Assembly: GCA_024291935.2 (NCBI GenBank)
Contig: CM044313.1
Location: 85,063,001 to 85,127,000 of the forward strand
Origin: Okapia johnstoni
Lineage: Eukaryota > Chordata > Mammalia > Artiodactyla > Giraffidae
DNA: 64,000 nt
Reading direction: 5' to 3'
The notes beneath the pieces are model-generated. The model saw only the letters and a list, made by a program, of their open reading frames with translations. It did no database searches and was not told where the DNA came from. Made by a program: the position numbers and the translations under genes. Below are positions 1-10,739 of this stretch, piece by piece (position 1 is the stretch's first letter; every line of letters starts with the position of its first letter).

Positions 1-2102
1 TGAAGTTAAGTCAAAGAGTTAGTTGCAAGTTTAAAATCTTTCTTTGACTAAAAATATTTAACTTTCTCTAACCGACCAAAATAAATAAATTTTAAAGATA
101 AGTGTTGATTCCCATTTGACTTTACAACTGACAAAAATTGTACAGATTAATGAATTTTCTGAAACTTTCACTTTGATCTCAATGCCATTTAGCTCTTGAC
201 TTATCCCAGCTCAATAACCATTTTAAGAGGCAGATTTGTTCACTGGTTTATGTGTCTTTATTTCTTTTTGTAAAGTATATAAACCCTGAATTCTTTTTAT
301 CCTCTCTCTCACTTGGCTCTTTATACTGTCTAAATGGAATTAATGTCTTCTGCTTCTCTCTGTCCTATGCTAGCTGCCCACAGAAATCTATAGTCAAGTG
401 CATTTTCCTTCCATTTTTACAATTCAACTTAGTTTATAAGAAGGATTTAGGTATGAGCTTTTCTTATCTGCCAAGAGCCAAAATATTTCTCATCGCATTT
501 CTTATTGAAACTATGCATGCAAGTTTAACTCAAAGGCAACAATAAACGAAAATTTAAAATTTAAATATTTCATATCATTTACAAAGTATTTAAGTAAAGC
601 ATTTTTCTCATAAAGCCTCATCTATTGAAACATATGTAAAAATGTCAGACACTAGATAGGTAAATTTTACTTGGATTGAGGAATCAATGTAAGGAAATGA
701 TTTCATTTGCATGATGTAAATATTCACAGCTTTTAAAGTTAAAATTGATAAAATAGCAAAATACCTCCTTTTACTCCACTTAACATATTGCATTTCTACT
801 GGGAGAAGGTAGCTTATAAAACAGAGAAAATTATGTTGGAATTTTCGAAGTATCCAGCCTGATGTGTTGATGTGTTTCTTCACACATGTCCTGGCAGCTC
901 TGAGGCTTCTTTGTCAATCAGAAGTACATGAGATATTACTAGTGAATGGCATTGTCATATCCCAACAAATTTGTCTTGCTAAAGTACCATCAGTCTAAAC
1001 CAGAGGATTTTATTTTCCACTATTAAAGAATATAAAATAATATGTGAACCAACCTAAATCATATTCTTCTTCTTGTAAATCATCTTATTCAAATAGTCTC
1101 TCTGTTCACTTAAGCTCTGGTGCAAACACTAGAAAGACATATTCATATTCTCTTTGCAGAGTAAATTGTACTTCCTCAGAAACTACTGAGATTGATGGTT
1201 TACAATGCTACTTTTAACATTCTTATTTACATGGTATCGTTTTCTGTATATAAATTCAAGAAATCAACCTACTTTAGATCTTTCTACTGAAATCTTTCTC
1301 ATGCATACTTTCTCTTTGTTTATTCTGGGAATTAAAATAGAGGTTATTATCTTCAAATAAACCACTATTATCTTCTTTGTATTTAAGAACAATGGCATTG
1401 CCGTTATATTTTAGGAAAGTATGTTTTTCAAGGTTTGGTCAAAGAAGAGAACCACTATGAGTGATAAAAAAGAAATTTGTTATGCTGATATGATCCTATA
1501 TAATTGTGAAACTGAGGTAGGCCCACCACGAAGTCTGTTACCTGGCCTCTGTACTTGTTCTGAAGTCAGGCCTGGCTACCAGGAAAGAGAGATGAACATG
1601 AAAAGGAGTACTCACATAAACTAGTTCCATCAGGGATGAACGGAAAGCCATTGAAATGAATCCATGTTTGTCTCTGATTACTTCTATTCTCCTACCTCAA
1701 TGTAACTTGCAAAAGCACTGGTGCACTATATCCCAGAACTCCGTACGCACCATGCCTAGGAACTGAGGAAGCTAAGCAAAGAGACCAGGTGGAAGCTGAG
1801 GGAATTAAATCTCAGCTGCTGCACTAATGAGATGGAGAATTTGGAGGAGCCAAGTGCCCTGAAACCACCAGTTACCATTAGAGTGACTCAGCTGAGACTG
1901 ACAATGTGCTTGAGCTGAAGAAGTTCCTGGACTTCTATGGTTATTCTGTGCTTCACTTCCCCACCCCCTGCCACTGACCCGCCGCTAAATCCTGTGAAAT
2001 TTACCTTGTATCCCAAGAAGCTTGCCATCATTGTACACTGTCTTTTTTAATTGAAATTTCCCCATTTGCTGTTATTTTCATTCATCTTGAACTTGTTCAT
2101 GT
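1..2102. other. Unique AT-rich intergenic DNA, no gene seen
   Basis: AT-rich sequence with only short chance open frames (97 codons or fewer) that lack coding character. A less AT-rich stretch at about 1730-2040 has balanced composition and no recognisable repeat signature; it could be an old unclassified repeat or conserved non-coding DNA. I see no promoter, exon or RNA gene. Confidence 0.6.
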
Positions 2103-2296
2103 GTGTGTGCTCAGTTCACTCAGACCTGTCAAACTCTTCTGCGATGCCATGGATGGTAGCCCACAGGCTTCTCTGTCCATGGGATTTTCCAGTCAAGAAT
2201 ATTGGAGTGGGTTGCCATTTCCCAACCCAGGGATCAAACCCGCGTCTCCTGCATTGGCAGGCAGATTCTTTACCACGGAGCATCTGGGAAACCCTT
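2103..2296 (-). mobile_element. Bov-tA SINE, near full length
   Basis: Read on the minus strand it has the tRNA-derived head ending in the GGTAAAGAATCTGCCTG block, the B-box-like GGGTTTGATCCCTGGG region, and the BovB-derived tail (ATTCTTGCCTGGAAAATCCC-like, then the AGTTTGACAGG-like end). It is moderately diverged. The frames at 2051-2346 on both strands are SINE translations, not genes. Confidence 0.93.
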
Positions 2297-2650
2297 AATT
2301 TGCGTATATAGGGCTTAATAGTATTTTGCAGGAAATTAATACACATAGTGAACTTTCAATTTGTTGAACATTTGGGAAGCTTTGATTTCTTTTAAAAATT
2401 CTGAGCTACTGAACACCTTTGTTATTGGTGGTAGTGGTAGTGCGATTTTAGCTGCTGTCTCTGTTATATTGTTACTCTTATTATTGATTTGATACCTCTA
2501 AGAGCACTGCTTCATTTATGCCTTCCTTTATATCTTCTTTTTTTCCTCCTAATGATTATTGATGATTATATTGATTTTTTAAACTTCAGTATTTTCAGTG
2601 GTACAGTTAGATATTTCTTCCCAAATTTGCATTGTAATAAATGAGCTCTT
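2297..2650. other. Unique AT-rich spacer
   Basis: T-rich spacer between SINEs; no gene, RNA or recognisable repeat. Confidence 0.55.
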
Positions 2651-2855
2651 GCTTCCCTGGTGGTTCAGATGGTAAAGTATCTGCCTACAATGCAGGAAAC
2701 CTGGGTTTGATCCCTGGGTTGGGAAGATCCCCTGGAGAAGGGAACGGCTGCTACCCACTCCAATATTCTTGCCTGAAAAACCCCTTGGGCAGAGGAGGCT
2801 GGCAGGCTACAGTCCATGGGGTTGCAAAGAGTCAGACACAACTGAGCAACTAACA
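2651..2855 (+). mobile_element. Bov-tA SINE, full length
   Basis: Starts GCTTCCCTGGTGGTTCAGAT and runs through the GATCCCTGGGTTGGGAAGAT and CCAATATTCTTGCCTG blocks to AGAGTCAGACACAACTGAGC. Both the tRNA-derived head and the BovB-like tail are present. Confidence 0.95.
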
Positions 2856-2889
2856 CTTCCAACATTTGCAGATACTTGCCTATTTCACT

Positions 2890-3098
2890 GACTCCTCTGG
2901 TGGTTCAGTAGGTAAAGAATCCACTTGTAATGCAGGAGACCTGAATTTGATCCTGGGGTCAGGAAGGTCCACTGGAAAAGGAAATGGCAACCCACTCTGG
3001 TATTCTTGCCTGGAAAAGAAATCCCATGGACAGATGAGCCTGGTGGGCTATAGTTCATGGGGTCACAAGAGTTGCACACGACAGTCACTAAACCACAA
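2890..3098 (+). mobile_element. Bov-tA SINE, diverged
   Basis: A second plus-strand copy only about 35 bp after the previous one, with the same block order but many substitutions (for example TTTGATCCTGGGGTCAGGAA). It looks older than its neighbour. Confidence 0.92.
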
Positions 3099-3999
3099 TC
3101 AACATCTATTTCATCTCAGGATATTTTTTTCCAAAGTAAGTAAAGTGTCTTTTATTAGTGTCTACATGTTGTTGTTGTTGTTTTAATTTTTAGGAGTCAA
3201 TTATTTGTATGTTGCAGTGTTATCCATTTTCAGTCCCACTGTCACGTGTTAATTGAGAAAAATTTGCAATTTTCATCATTGTTATTATCTATTGAGTTAA
3301 GGAGAACAACTTAGGTTTCAAAGGCTCTTTCATCACATTAATAAGTAGATATTTTTCCTCATTGAGTGTGTACTTTTCTGCTTTGATGATATTTTAAATT
3401 TATCTCTGTGATTATTTGCATTATTCTGTTTTTTTTATAAATCTGATGACACCTTTATATCAATATTCATACACATATTTCCCACTCTTTTTACACCTTC
3501 CCTGATCGTATAATCCCTTACCACACTGGGCTCCAACTGATATGCATTTTTATTTTTATGCTTTTCAAGTTGTCCAATTTTTTATAGGCAGGACTTCTGT
3601 TATTTATTCATCAATGGAAACTAAAATTAAAAACCTATAAACAGAATTTATACTGTCTTGACTCTCTATATATTTATCTATGCTGAAAAATAGAATGACA
3701 GGATTGCATTTTTTTTTACATGAATCCTGTGTGAAGACCCCTGGTTGAATAGAAGTTGAATGTTATTTTTAAACATTAATGTCATATACACTAATAACTG
3801 CTTTAAAACACTCAAGTTTTGAAATTTACTTTGGCCCTTTTATTACAGATGTCATTTTCCTTTAATTATATCTTTTGAGTTTCAAAATATCTTTCATATT
3901 TTTACCATATTTGTTTTAGAGATATATATTCAATAGAATTCAAATTTTGAGTATGTGCACTTTCTGGTTTTAAGAAATTTCTCCAAGTTTCTTCTTTAA
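3099..3999. other. AT-rich unique DNA with a short GTT run
   Basis: Contains a short (GTT)n tract at about 3169-3182. The rest is T-rich sequence with no gene or repeat that I can name. Confidence 0.55.
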
Positions 4000-4555
4000 G
4001 ATTGGGGAGGAGAACTCCTAATACTCAGAGAGTGTACAGAAATCATACATTGTTTGTTGTTGGCTTGTTGCTTGGTTGGTTTTTCATTTTCTCTGTTATT
4101 TGGACTTCAGCCTCCAAGAAAACTTGTAGCTGTAGCAGTGGTTGCAATTGGAGCCTCCAGAGACCAAAATTTAGAGAGTCTGGAAACTTTTCCAAAATTT
4201 GGAGTTGTGATTGCAAGAGGATGGGGCCAACCCTTGCTGTTTTGTTTTTTTTTTCTCACTGATCTCCCATCACTTAACCCTGGATGTGGTTTTAGTTGTT
4301 GAGGTTCAGGGCAGAGTGAATTAACTAAAGCAATTCCATCTTTATGACTGGAAGAATGAAAAATGGAACCAGAGGGAACCAAAAATTACCACAGAGATCA
4401 AAGAAAAGGGAGAACTCAGGAAAGAAACCTCACAAAATTTTTATGACTTTCTTGGCTCACCACTGATTTCAAGGAGTCTCAAATCAAAAGTGAAACCTTC
4501 TTTTTACTTTCAGAAAAGCCAAAAAAAAAAAAAGAGCAAGATAAATCAAAGAAAG
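4000..4555. other. Unassigned, less AT-rich block just upstream of an L1 fragment
   Basis: Composition is clearly less AT-rich than its surroundings. Open frames of 82-91 codons occur on both strands (4002-4262, 4054-4302, 4107-4382), which argues against a coding gene. It directly precedes plus-strand L1 ORF2-like sequence, so it may be the 5' part of an old LINE or an older inserted element. Assignment uncertain. Confidence 0.3.
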
Positions 4556-4559
4556 CAAA

Positions 4560-5830
4560 AGAAAGGATACAATAGTTACATGTGCTAAATCAATATATTT
4601 GAAAGCAGAATTGTAATTGAAAAATAACCAATATGCTTATTTGATGTGATCAGTGCACTGGATAAATGTTTAGCAAGACTGATCACAACAACAGCAACAA
4701 AACATAGAAGACGTATATTACCAATATCATGAATGAAAGATGGGATATAAAAAAGGACACCATACACAGCAAGAGAATGAGGGGATATTGTGAAGAAATC
4801 TATAACACAACTTTAGCAGCATAAATGAAATAAACCAATACCTCGAAATCTATAAATTATTAAAAATTACTTAAGTTGAAATGGTGAATCTCTATAGTAT
4901 TATAACTATTTAGAAATCAAAATTGTAATTAAAAACATTTAACTGAAGAAAACTTTGGGCCCAAATGTTTTTTCTGGCAAATTTTACCAACATTTAAAGA
5001 AGAAATAACACCAATTCTACAATATCCCTCTCAGAAGATAGAAACAAGAGAATATTTCGTAACTCATTTAATGAGGATAGAATTACCTTTATTTCAAATC
5101 AGAGACAGTACAAAGTAGAAAAAAGTGTTTAATATCCATCATGCAAAATTCCCCAACAAAATATTAGCAAGTTTAACCAAACAGTATATAAAATGAATAT
5201 ATCACAATTGCTGCTGCTGCTGCTGCTAAGTCGCTTCAGTCGCGTCTGACTCTGTGCGACCCCATAGACGGCAGCCCACCAGGTTCCGCCGTCCCTGGGA
5301 TTCTCCAGGCAAGAATACTGGAGTGGGTTGCCATTTCCTTCTCCAGTGCCTGAAAGGGAAAAGTGAAAGTGAAGTCGCTCAGTCGTGTCCGACTCTTAGC
5401 GACCCCATGGACTGTAGCTTACCAGGCTCCTCCGTCCATGGGATTTTCCAGGCAAGAGTACTAAGTGTGGTTTATTCAAGGAATGTAAGTCTGGTTCAAA
5501 AATAGAAAATTAATTAGTTTACTGTATTGTGTATCTCAAGGAGGAAAAGAACACATATGTCAACTGACACAGAAAAGGCACATTGCAAAAACACATCTAT
5601 TCACAATGAAAACTGTCACTAAGCAAGGAACAGAAGGGGATATTCCTGTCTATAAAAGGAACCTATATTAAGCTTATCTCAAACATTATGCCAAAGGAAG
5701 AATGACTGAAGGTTTTCATTGTAACATGAAAAAGAAAAGAAAAAGCAAAGATAGCTACACTTACTACCCCTACACTCATATTCAATATTGTAATTGAAGG
5801 TAGAAAGGAAGGGGAAAAAAGGTTATACCA
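4560..5830 (+). mobile_element. Old L1 ORF2 fragment, split by a BOV-A2
   Basis: Plus-strand sequence follows mammalian L1 ORF2 order. It has a TTTAGCAAGACTGATCA motif, then AATGAATGAAAGATGGGATA, the ACCAACATTTAAAGAAGAAA block and the CCCAACAAAATATTAGCAAG block. After the SINE at 5210-5463 it resumes at TGTGGTTTATTCAAGGAATG and fades near 5830. Stops and small indels are everywhere, so there is no functional reverse transcriptase. Both termini are missing. Confidence 0.8.
5210..5463 (-). mobile_element. BOV-A2 SINE, 5' truncated
   Basis: Minus-strand dimeric SINE with two related units joined by the GTGAAAGTGAAGTCGCTCAG-type linker. Its 3' tail is the (CTG)6 tract at 5210-5227 (CAG on the element strand). 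The 5' end of the first monomer is lacking. It interrupts an L1 that continues on both sides. Low divergence suggests a fairly young insertion. Confidence 0.94.
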
Positions 5831-5832
5831 GT

Positions 5833-8330
5833 TTAGATCAGCTCAGTTGCTCAGTCATGTCTGACTCTTTGTGACCCCATGGACTGCAGCATGCCAGGCT
5901 TCCATGTCCATCACTAACTCCACAGCTTGCTCAAACTCATGTCCATCCAGTCTGTGATGCTATCCAACCATCTCATCCTCTGTTATCCCCTTCTCCTCTT
6001 GCCTTCAATCTTTCCCAGCATAAGGGTCTTTTCCAATGGGTCAGTTCTTCACAGTAGGTGGCCAAGGTATTGGAGTTTCAGCATTAGCATCAGTCATTCC
6101 AATGAATATTCAGACTGATTTCCTTTAGGACTGACCAGTTAAATCTCCTTGCCGACCAAGAGATTCTCCAGAGTCTTCTCCAACACCACAGTTCAAAAGC
6201 ATCAATTCTTTGGTGCTCAGCTTTCTTTATGGTCCAACTCTCACATCCATACATGACTACTGGAAAAACCATAGGTTTGACTATATGGACCTTTGTCAGT
6301 AAAGTAATGTCTCTGCTTTTTAATAAGCTGTCTAGGTTTGTCATGCTTTTCTTCCAAGGAGCAAGTGTCTTTTAATTTCATGGCTGCAAGTCATCATCTG
6401 CAGTGATTTGGAACCCAAGAAAATAAAGATTTTCACTGTTAACATTGTTTCCCCATCTATTTGCCATGAAGTGATGGGAACAGATGCCATGATTTTAGTT
6501 TTCTTAATGTTGAGTTTTAAGCCAGCTTTTTCACTTTCCTCTTTCACTTTCATCAAGAGGCTCCTCAGTTCCTCCTCACTTTCTGTCATAAGGTGGTATC
6601 ATCTGCGTATCTGAGGTTATTGATTTTTCTCCCATAAGTCTTGATTCCAGCTTGTGCTTCATCCAGCCTGGCATTTCACATGAAGTACTTTGCATATAAG
6701 TTAAATATGCAGGGTGACAATATACAGCCTTGACATACTCCTTTCCTAATTTGGAACCAGTCTGTTGTTCCATGTACTAACTGTGTTTCTTGACCTGCAC
6801 ACAGATTTCTCAAGAGGCAGGTCAGGTGGTCTGGTAGTCCCATCTCTTTCAGAATTTTCCAGTTTGTTGTGATCTACAAAGGCAAAGGCTTTGGCATAAT
6901 CAATTAAACAGAAGTAGATGTTTTCATGGAATTCTTTTGCTTTTCCTATGATCAATCAGATGTTGGCAATTTGATCTCTGTTTCTCCTGGCTTTTCTAAA
7001 TACAGATTGAACATCTGGGAGTTCATGGTTTATGAATTGATGAAGCCTGGTTTGGAGAATTTTGAGAATTACTTTGCTAGTGTGTGAGATGTGTGCAACT
7101 GTGCGGTAGTTTGAACATTCTTTGGCATTGCCCTTCTTTGGGATTGGAATGAAAACTGACCTTTTCCAGTCCTGTGGCCACTGCTGAGTTCTCCAAATTT
7201 GCTGGCATATTGATAGCAGCACTTTAACAGCATCATCTTTTAAGATTTGGAATAGCTTAACTGGAATTCCATCACCTCCACTACCTTTGTTCATAATGAT
7301 GCTTCCTAAAACCCACTTAACTTAGCATTCCAGAATGTCTGGCTCTAGGTGAGTGATCACACCATCGTGGTTATCTAGGTCATGAAGATCTTTTTTGTAC
7401 AGTCCTTCTCTGCATTCTTGCCACCTCTTCTTAATATCTTCTGCTTCTTTTAGGTCCATACCATTTCTGTCCTTTATTTGTGCCCATCTTTGCATGAAAT
7501 GTTCCCTTGGTATCTCTAACTTTCTTGAGGAGATCTCTAGTCTTTTCCATTCTATTGCTTTCCTCTATTTCTTTGCACTGATCCCTGAGGAAGGCTTTCT
7601 TATCTCTCCTTGCTATTCTTTGGAACTCTGCATTCAAATGGTATACCTTTCCTTTTCTCATTTGCCTTTAGCCTCTCTTCTTTTCTCAGCTATTTTTAAG
7701 GCCTCCTCAGACAAACATTTTGCCTTTTTCATTTCTTTATCTTGAACACTGCCTCCTGTACAATGTCACGAACCTTTGTCCATAGTTCTTCAGGCATTCT
7801 CTCTATCAGATCTAATCCCTTGAATCTATTTGTCACTTCCACTGTATAATTGTAAGGAAATTGATTTAGGTCATACCTGAATGATCTAGTAGTTTTCCCT
7901 ACTCTCTTTAAGTCTGAATTTGGCAATAAGCAGTTCATGACATGGTAGTCATAGTCAGCTCCTGGTCTTGTTTTTGATGACTGTATAGAGCTCTCCATCT
8001 TTGGCTGCAAAGAATATAATCAATCTAATTTTGGTATTGACCATCTGGTGATGTCCATGTGTAGATTTGTCTCTTGTGTTGTTGGAAGAGGGTGTTTTCT
8101 GTGACCAGTGCATTCTTTTGGCAAAACTCTGTTAGCCTTTGCCCTGCTTGATTTTGTACTCCAAGACTAAACTTGCCTGTTACTCCAGGTATCTCTTGAC
8201 TTCCTACTTTTGATTCCAGTCCCCTATGATGAAAAGGACTTCTTTTTTGGGTGTTAGTTCTAGGAGGTCTTGTAGTTCCTTATAGAATCGTTCAACTTCA
8301 GCTTCTTCAGCATCACTGGCTGGGGCATGG
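5833..8330 (-). mobile_element. BovB (RTE) LINE, long 5'-truncated copy
   Basis: Minus-strand BovB running from the 3' end (left) through the RT region toward the endonuclease. Fragments of the reverse transcriptase read QQWPQDWKRSVFIPIPKKG at about 7130-7200 and a corrupted VDHNKLE motif near 6860-6880. The C-terminal YGCESWTIKKAEHQRIDAFE segment lies at about 6190-6250. The protein is broken by many frameshifts and stops, so this is a dead copy. At about 8330 it stops abruptly and plus-strand BovB begins. Confidence 0.95.
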
Positions 8331-8337
8331 AGTACAA

Positions 8338-9185
8338 ATATGCAGAGTACATCATGTGAAATGTTTGGCTGGTTGGCTCACAAGTTGTAATCAAGATTGC
8401 CAAGAAAAATATCAGCAATCTCAGATATACAGATGACACCACACTAATGGCAAAAAGTGAAGAGGAACTAAGGAGCCTCCTGATGAAGGTCAAAGAGGAG
8501 AATAAAAAACCTTGCTTAAAACTCAACATTCAAAAACAAAGATCATGGCATTTAGCTGGATCACTTCACACAAATATATGAGGAAAAATGGAAACAGTGA
8601 CAGATTCTTGTTTTCTTGGGCTCCAAAATGACTGTGAATTGTGACTGCAGCCACTAAATTAAAAAATGCTTGCTCCTTGGAAGAAAATCCATGACAAACC
8701 TAGACAGTGTATTAAAGAGCAGAGACATCACTTTGCTGACCAAAGTCTATATATTCAAAGCTATTGTTTTTTCAGTAGTCATGTTTGGACCGAAGAGTTG
8801 GACCATAAGGAAGGACGGCAAAATGTGGTGCTGGAGAAGACTCTTGAGAGTACCTTTGATAGCAAGGAGATCAAGCCAATCAATCCTAAAGGAAATCCAC
8901 CCTGAATATTCGTCGGAAGGACTGATGCTGAAGCTGAATCTCCAATATTTTGGCCATCTGATACGATGAGCTGACGCACTTGAAAAGATCCTGATGCTGG
9001 GAAAGATTAAGGGCAAGAGGGGAAGTAGGCAACAGAGTATTAGACTGCTAGATGGCATCACTGACTTAATAGACATGAGTCTGAGCAAACTCCAGGAGAT
9101 AGTGAAGGACACGGAAGCCTGGTATGCTACAGTCCATGGTGTTGCAAATAGTTGGACACAACTTAGCAACTCAGCAACAACAATA
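8338..9185 (+). mobile_element. BovB LINE 3' fragment, tandem copy 1
   Basis: Begins at ATATGCAGAGTACATCATG, in the middle of BovB's RT region, and runs plus-strand to the 3' end (CAACTCAGCAACAACAATAA). Frames such as 8670-8969 read BovB C-terminal protein. It is inverted relative to the copy on its left and is followed without a gap by a second copy starting at the same consensus position. Confidence 0.93.
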
Positions 9186-10068
9186 AATGCAGAGTAATTA
9201 ATGTGAAATGTGGGGCTGGATGACTCACAAGCTGGATATAAGATTACCTGGAGAAATACCAACAACCTTAGATACACAGATGATACTCTAATAGCAAAAA
9301 CCAAAGAGGAACTAAAGAACCTCTTGATGAGGGTGAGAGAGGAGAGTGGTAATAACTCGTTTAAAATTCAACATTCAAAAAACTAAGATCATGGCATCTG
9401 GTCATATCACTTCATGACAAATTCATGGGGAAAAAGTGATGGGGAAAAAACTGATGGGGAAACAATGACAGATTTTATTTTTTTGAGTTCCAAAATCACT
9501 GTGGATGGTGACCACTGCCAGGAAATTAAAAGTTGCTTGCTCCTTGGAAAAAAATCCATGACAAACCTAGTCCACATATTAAAAAGCAGAGACATCACTT
9601 TGCTGACAAATTCTGAATAGTCTATTTTCGTTTTTCCAGTAGTCATGTATGGATGTGAGAGTTGGACCATAAAGAATGCTGAGTGCTAAAGAATTGATAC
9701 TTTTGAGTTGTGGTGCCGGAGAAGACTCTTGAGATTTCTTTGGACAGCAAGGAGATCAAACCAGTCAATCCAAAGGAAATCGACCTTGAATATTCATTGC
9801 AAGAGGTGATGATAAAGTTGGAGTTTAAATACTTTGACCACCTGATGTGAAGATCAGATTCATTGGAAAAGACCCTAATGATGGGTAAGATTGAGGGCAA
9901 GTAGAGAAGAGGAGGACAGAGATGAAATGGTTGGATTCCATCCTCAACTCAGCAGACATGATTTTGAGCCAACCCTGGGAGATAGTGAAGGACAGCTAAG
10001 CCTGGCTTGCTGCAGTCTATGAGGTTGCGAAAAGTTGGACATGACTTAGCAACTGAACCTCAACAAAT
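9186..10068 (+). mobile_element. BovB LINE 3' fragment, tandem copy 2
   Basis: Starts ATGCAGAGTAATTAATGTGA, the same internal BovB position as the copy at 8338, and runs to GCAACTGAACCTCAACAA. Both copies share a CTCACAAG variant near their starts. It carries stops and indels. A tandem duplication or two insertions with the same truncation point could explain the pair. Confidence 0.92.
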
Positions 10069-10093
10069 AGTAATAAGTAAAAAAGTAAGTAGC

Positions 10094-10312
10094 GCATGTG
10101 TGCTAAGTCATTTCAGTCTTGTCTGACTCAGCAACCCTATGGACTACAGCCCACCAAGCTTATTTTTCCATGGTATTCTCCAGGCAAGAATACTGGAGTA
10201 GGTTGCCATACCCTTCTCCAGCGGATCTTCCCGACCCAGTAATCGAACACAGGTCTTCTGTGTTTTCTGCATTGGCAGGCAGGTTCTTTAGTACTAGCTT
10301 CATCTAGGAAGC
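10094..10312 (-). mobile_element. Bov-tA SINE
   Basis: Minus-strand copy; the tail (GTGTGCTAAGTCATTTCAGT) lies at the left and the tRNA-derived head (GCTTCCTAGATGAAG, read inverted) at the right. Diverged, with insertions in the head. Confidence 0.92.
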
Positions 10313-10527
10313 ATAAAGTTGAGGTTGCTCAGAGAACGCTGTGCCAGGAAGGACATTAAGGCATAGATATGGATTGCAAATAGAGGTCTGCTTTGTAAAA
10401 AACTGGTGACAGTTTTCATGGGACATGAAGAAAATATATAAAATCCCAGGAAATTGAACATGTGTAGGGTTTTTAACGGCCACAACAGGACAAATATGAA
10501 TGGAATAATTAATAAGGGATATGATGA

Positions 10528-10738
10528 TTAGGAGATTTCTAAGTGGTAAAGATCCCACCTGCCAATGCAGGAGACAAAAGAGATGTGGATTCAATTCCTG
10601 GGTCAGGAAGATTCTCTGGAGAAGGAAATGGCACCCTCTCCAGTATTCCTGCCTGGACAATCCCATGTACAGAGGAGCCTGGGGGGCTACAGTCCATGAG
10701 GCTGCAAAAAATTTGGACATGACTGAAGCAACTTAGCA
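10528..10738 (+). mobile_element. Bov-tA SINE
   Basis: Plus-strand copy with the longer AAGAGATGTGGATTCAATTC-type head variant, then the GGTCAGGAAGATTCTCTGGA and AGTATTCCTGCCTGG blocks. It ends at ACTGAAGCAACTTAGCA. The open frames on both strands here are SINE shadows. Confidence 0.93.
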
Positions 10739-10739
10739 T

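Noticed and set aside
2651..2720. tRNA-like A/B-box sequence as a functional tRNA gene
   Set aside because: It is the tRNA-derived head of a Bov-tA SINE, as in every other copy; no intact cloverleaf is evident.
8747..9304. 185-codon minus-strand frame
   Set aside because: Antisense of plus-strand BovB and BovB tail sequence; not a gene.
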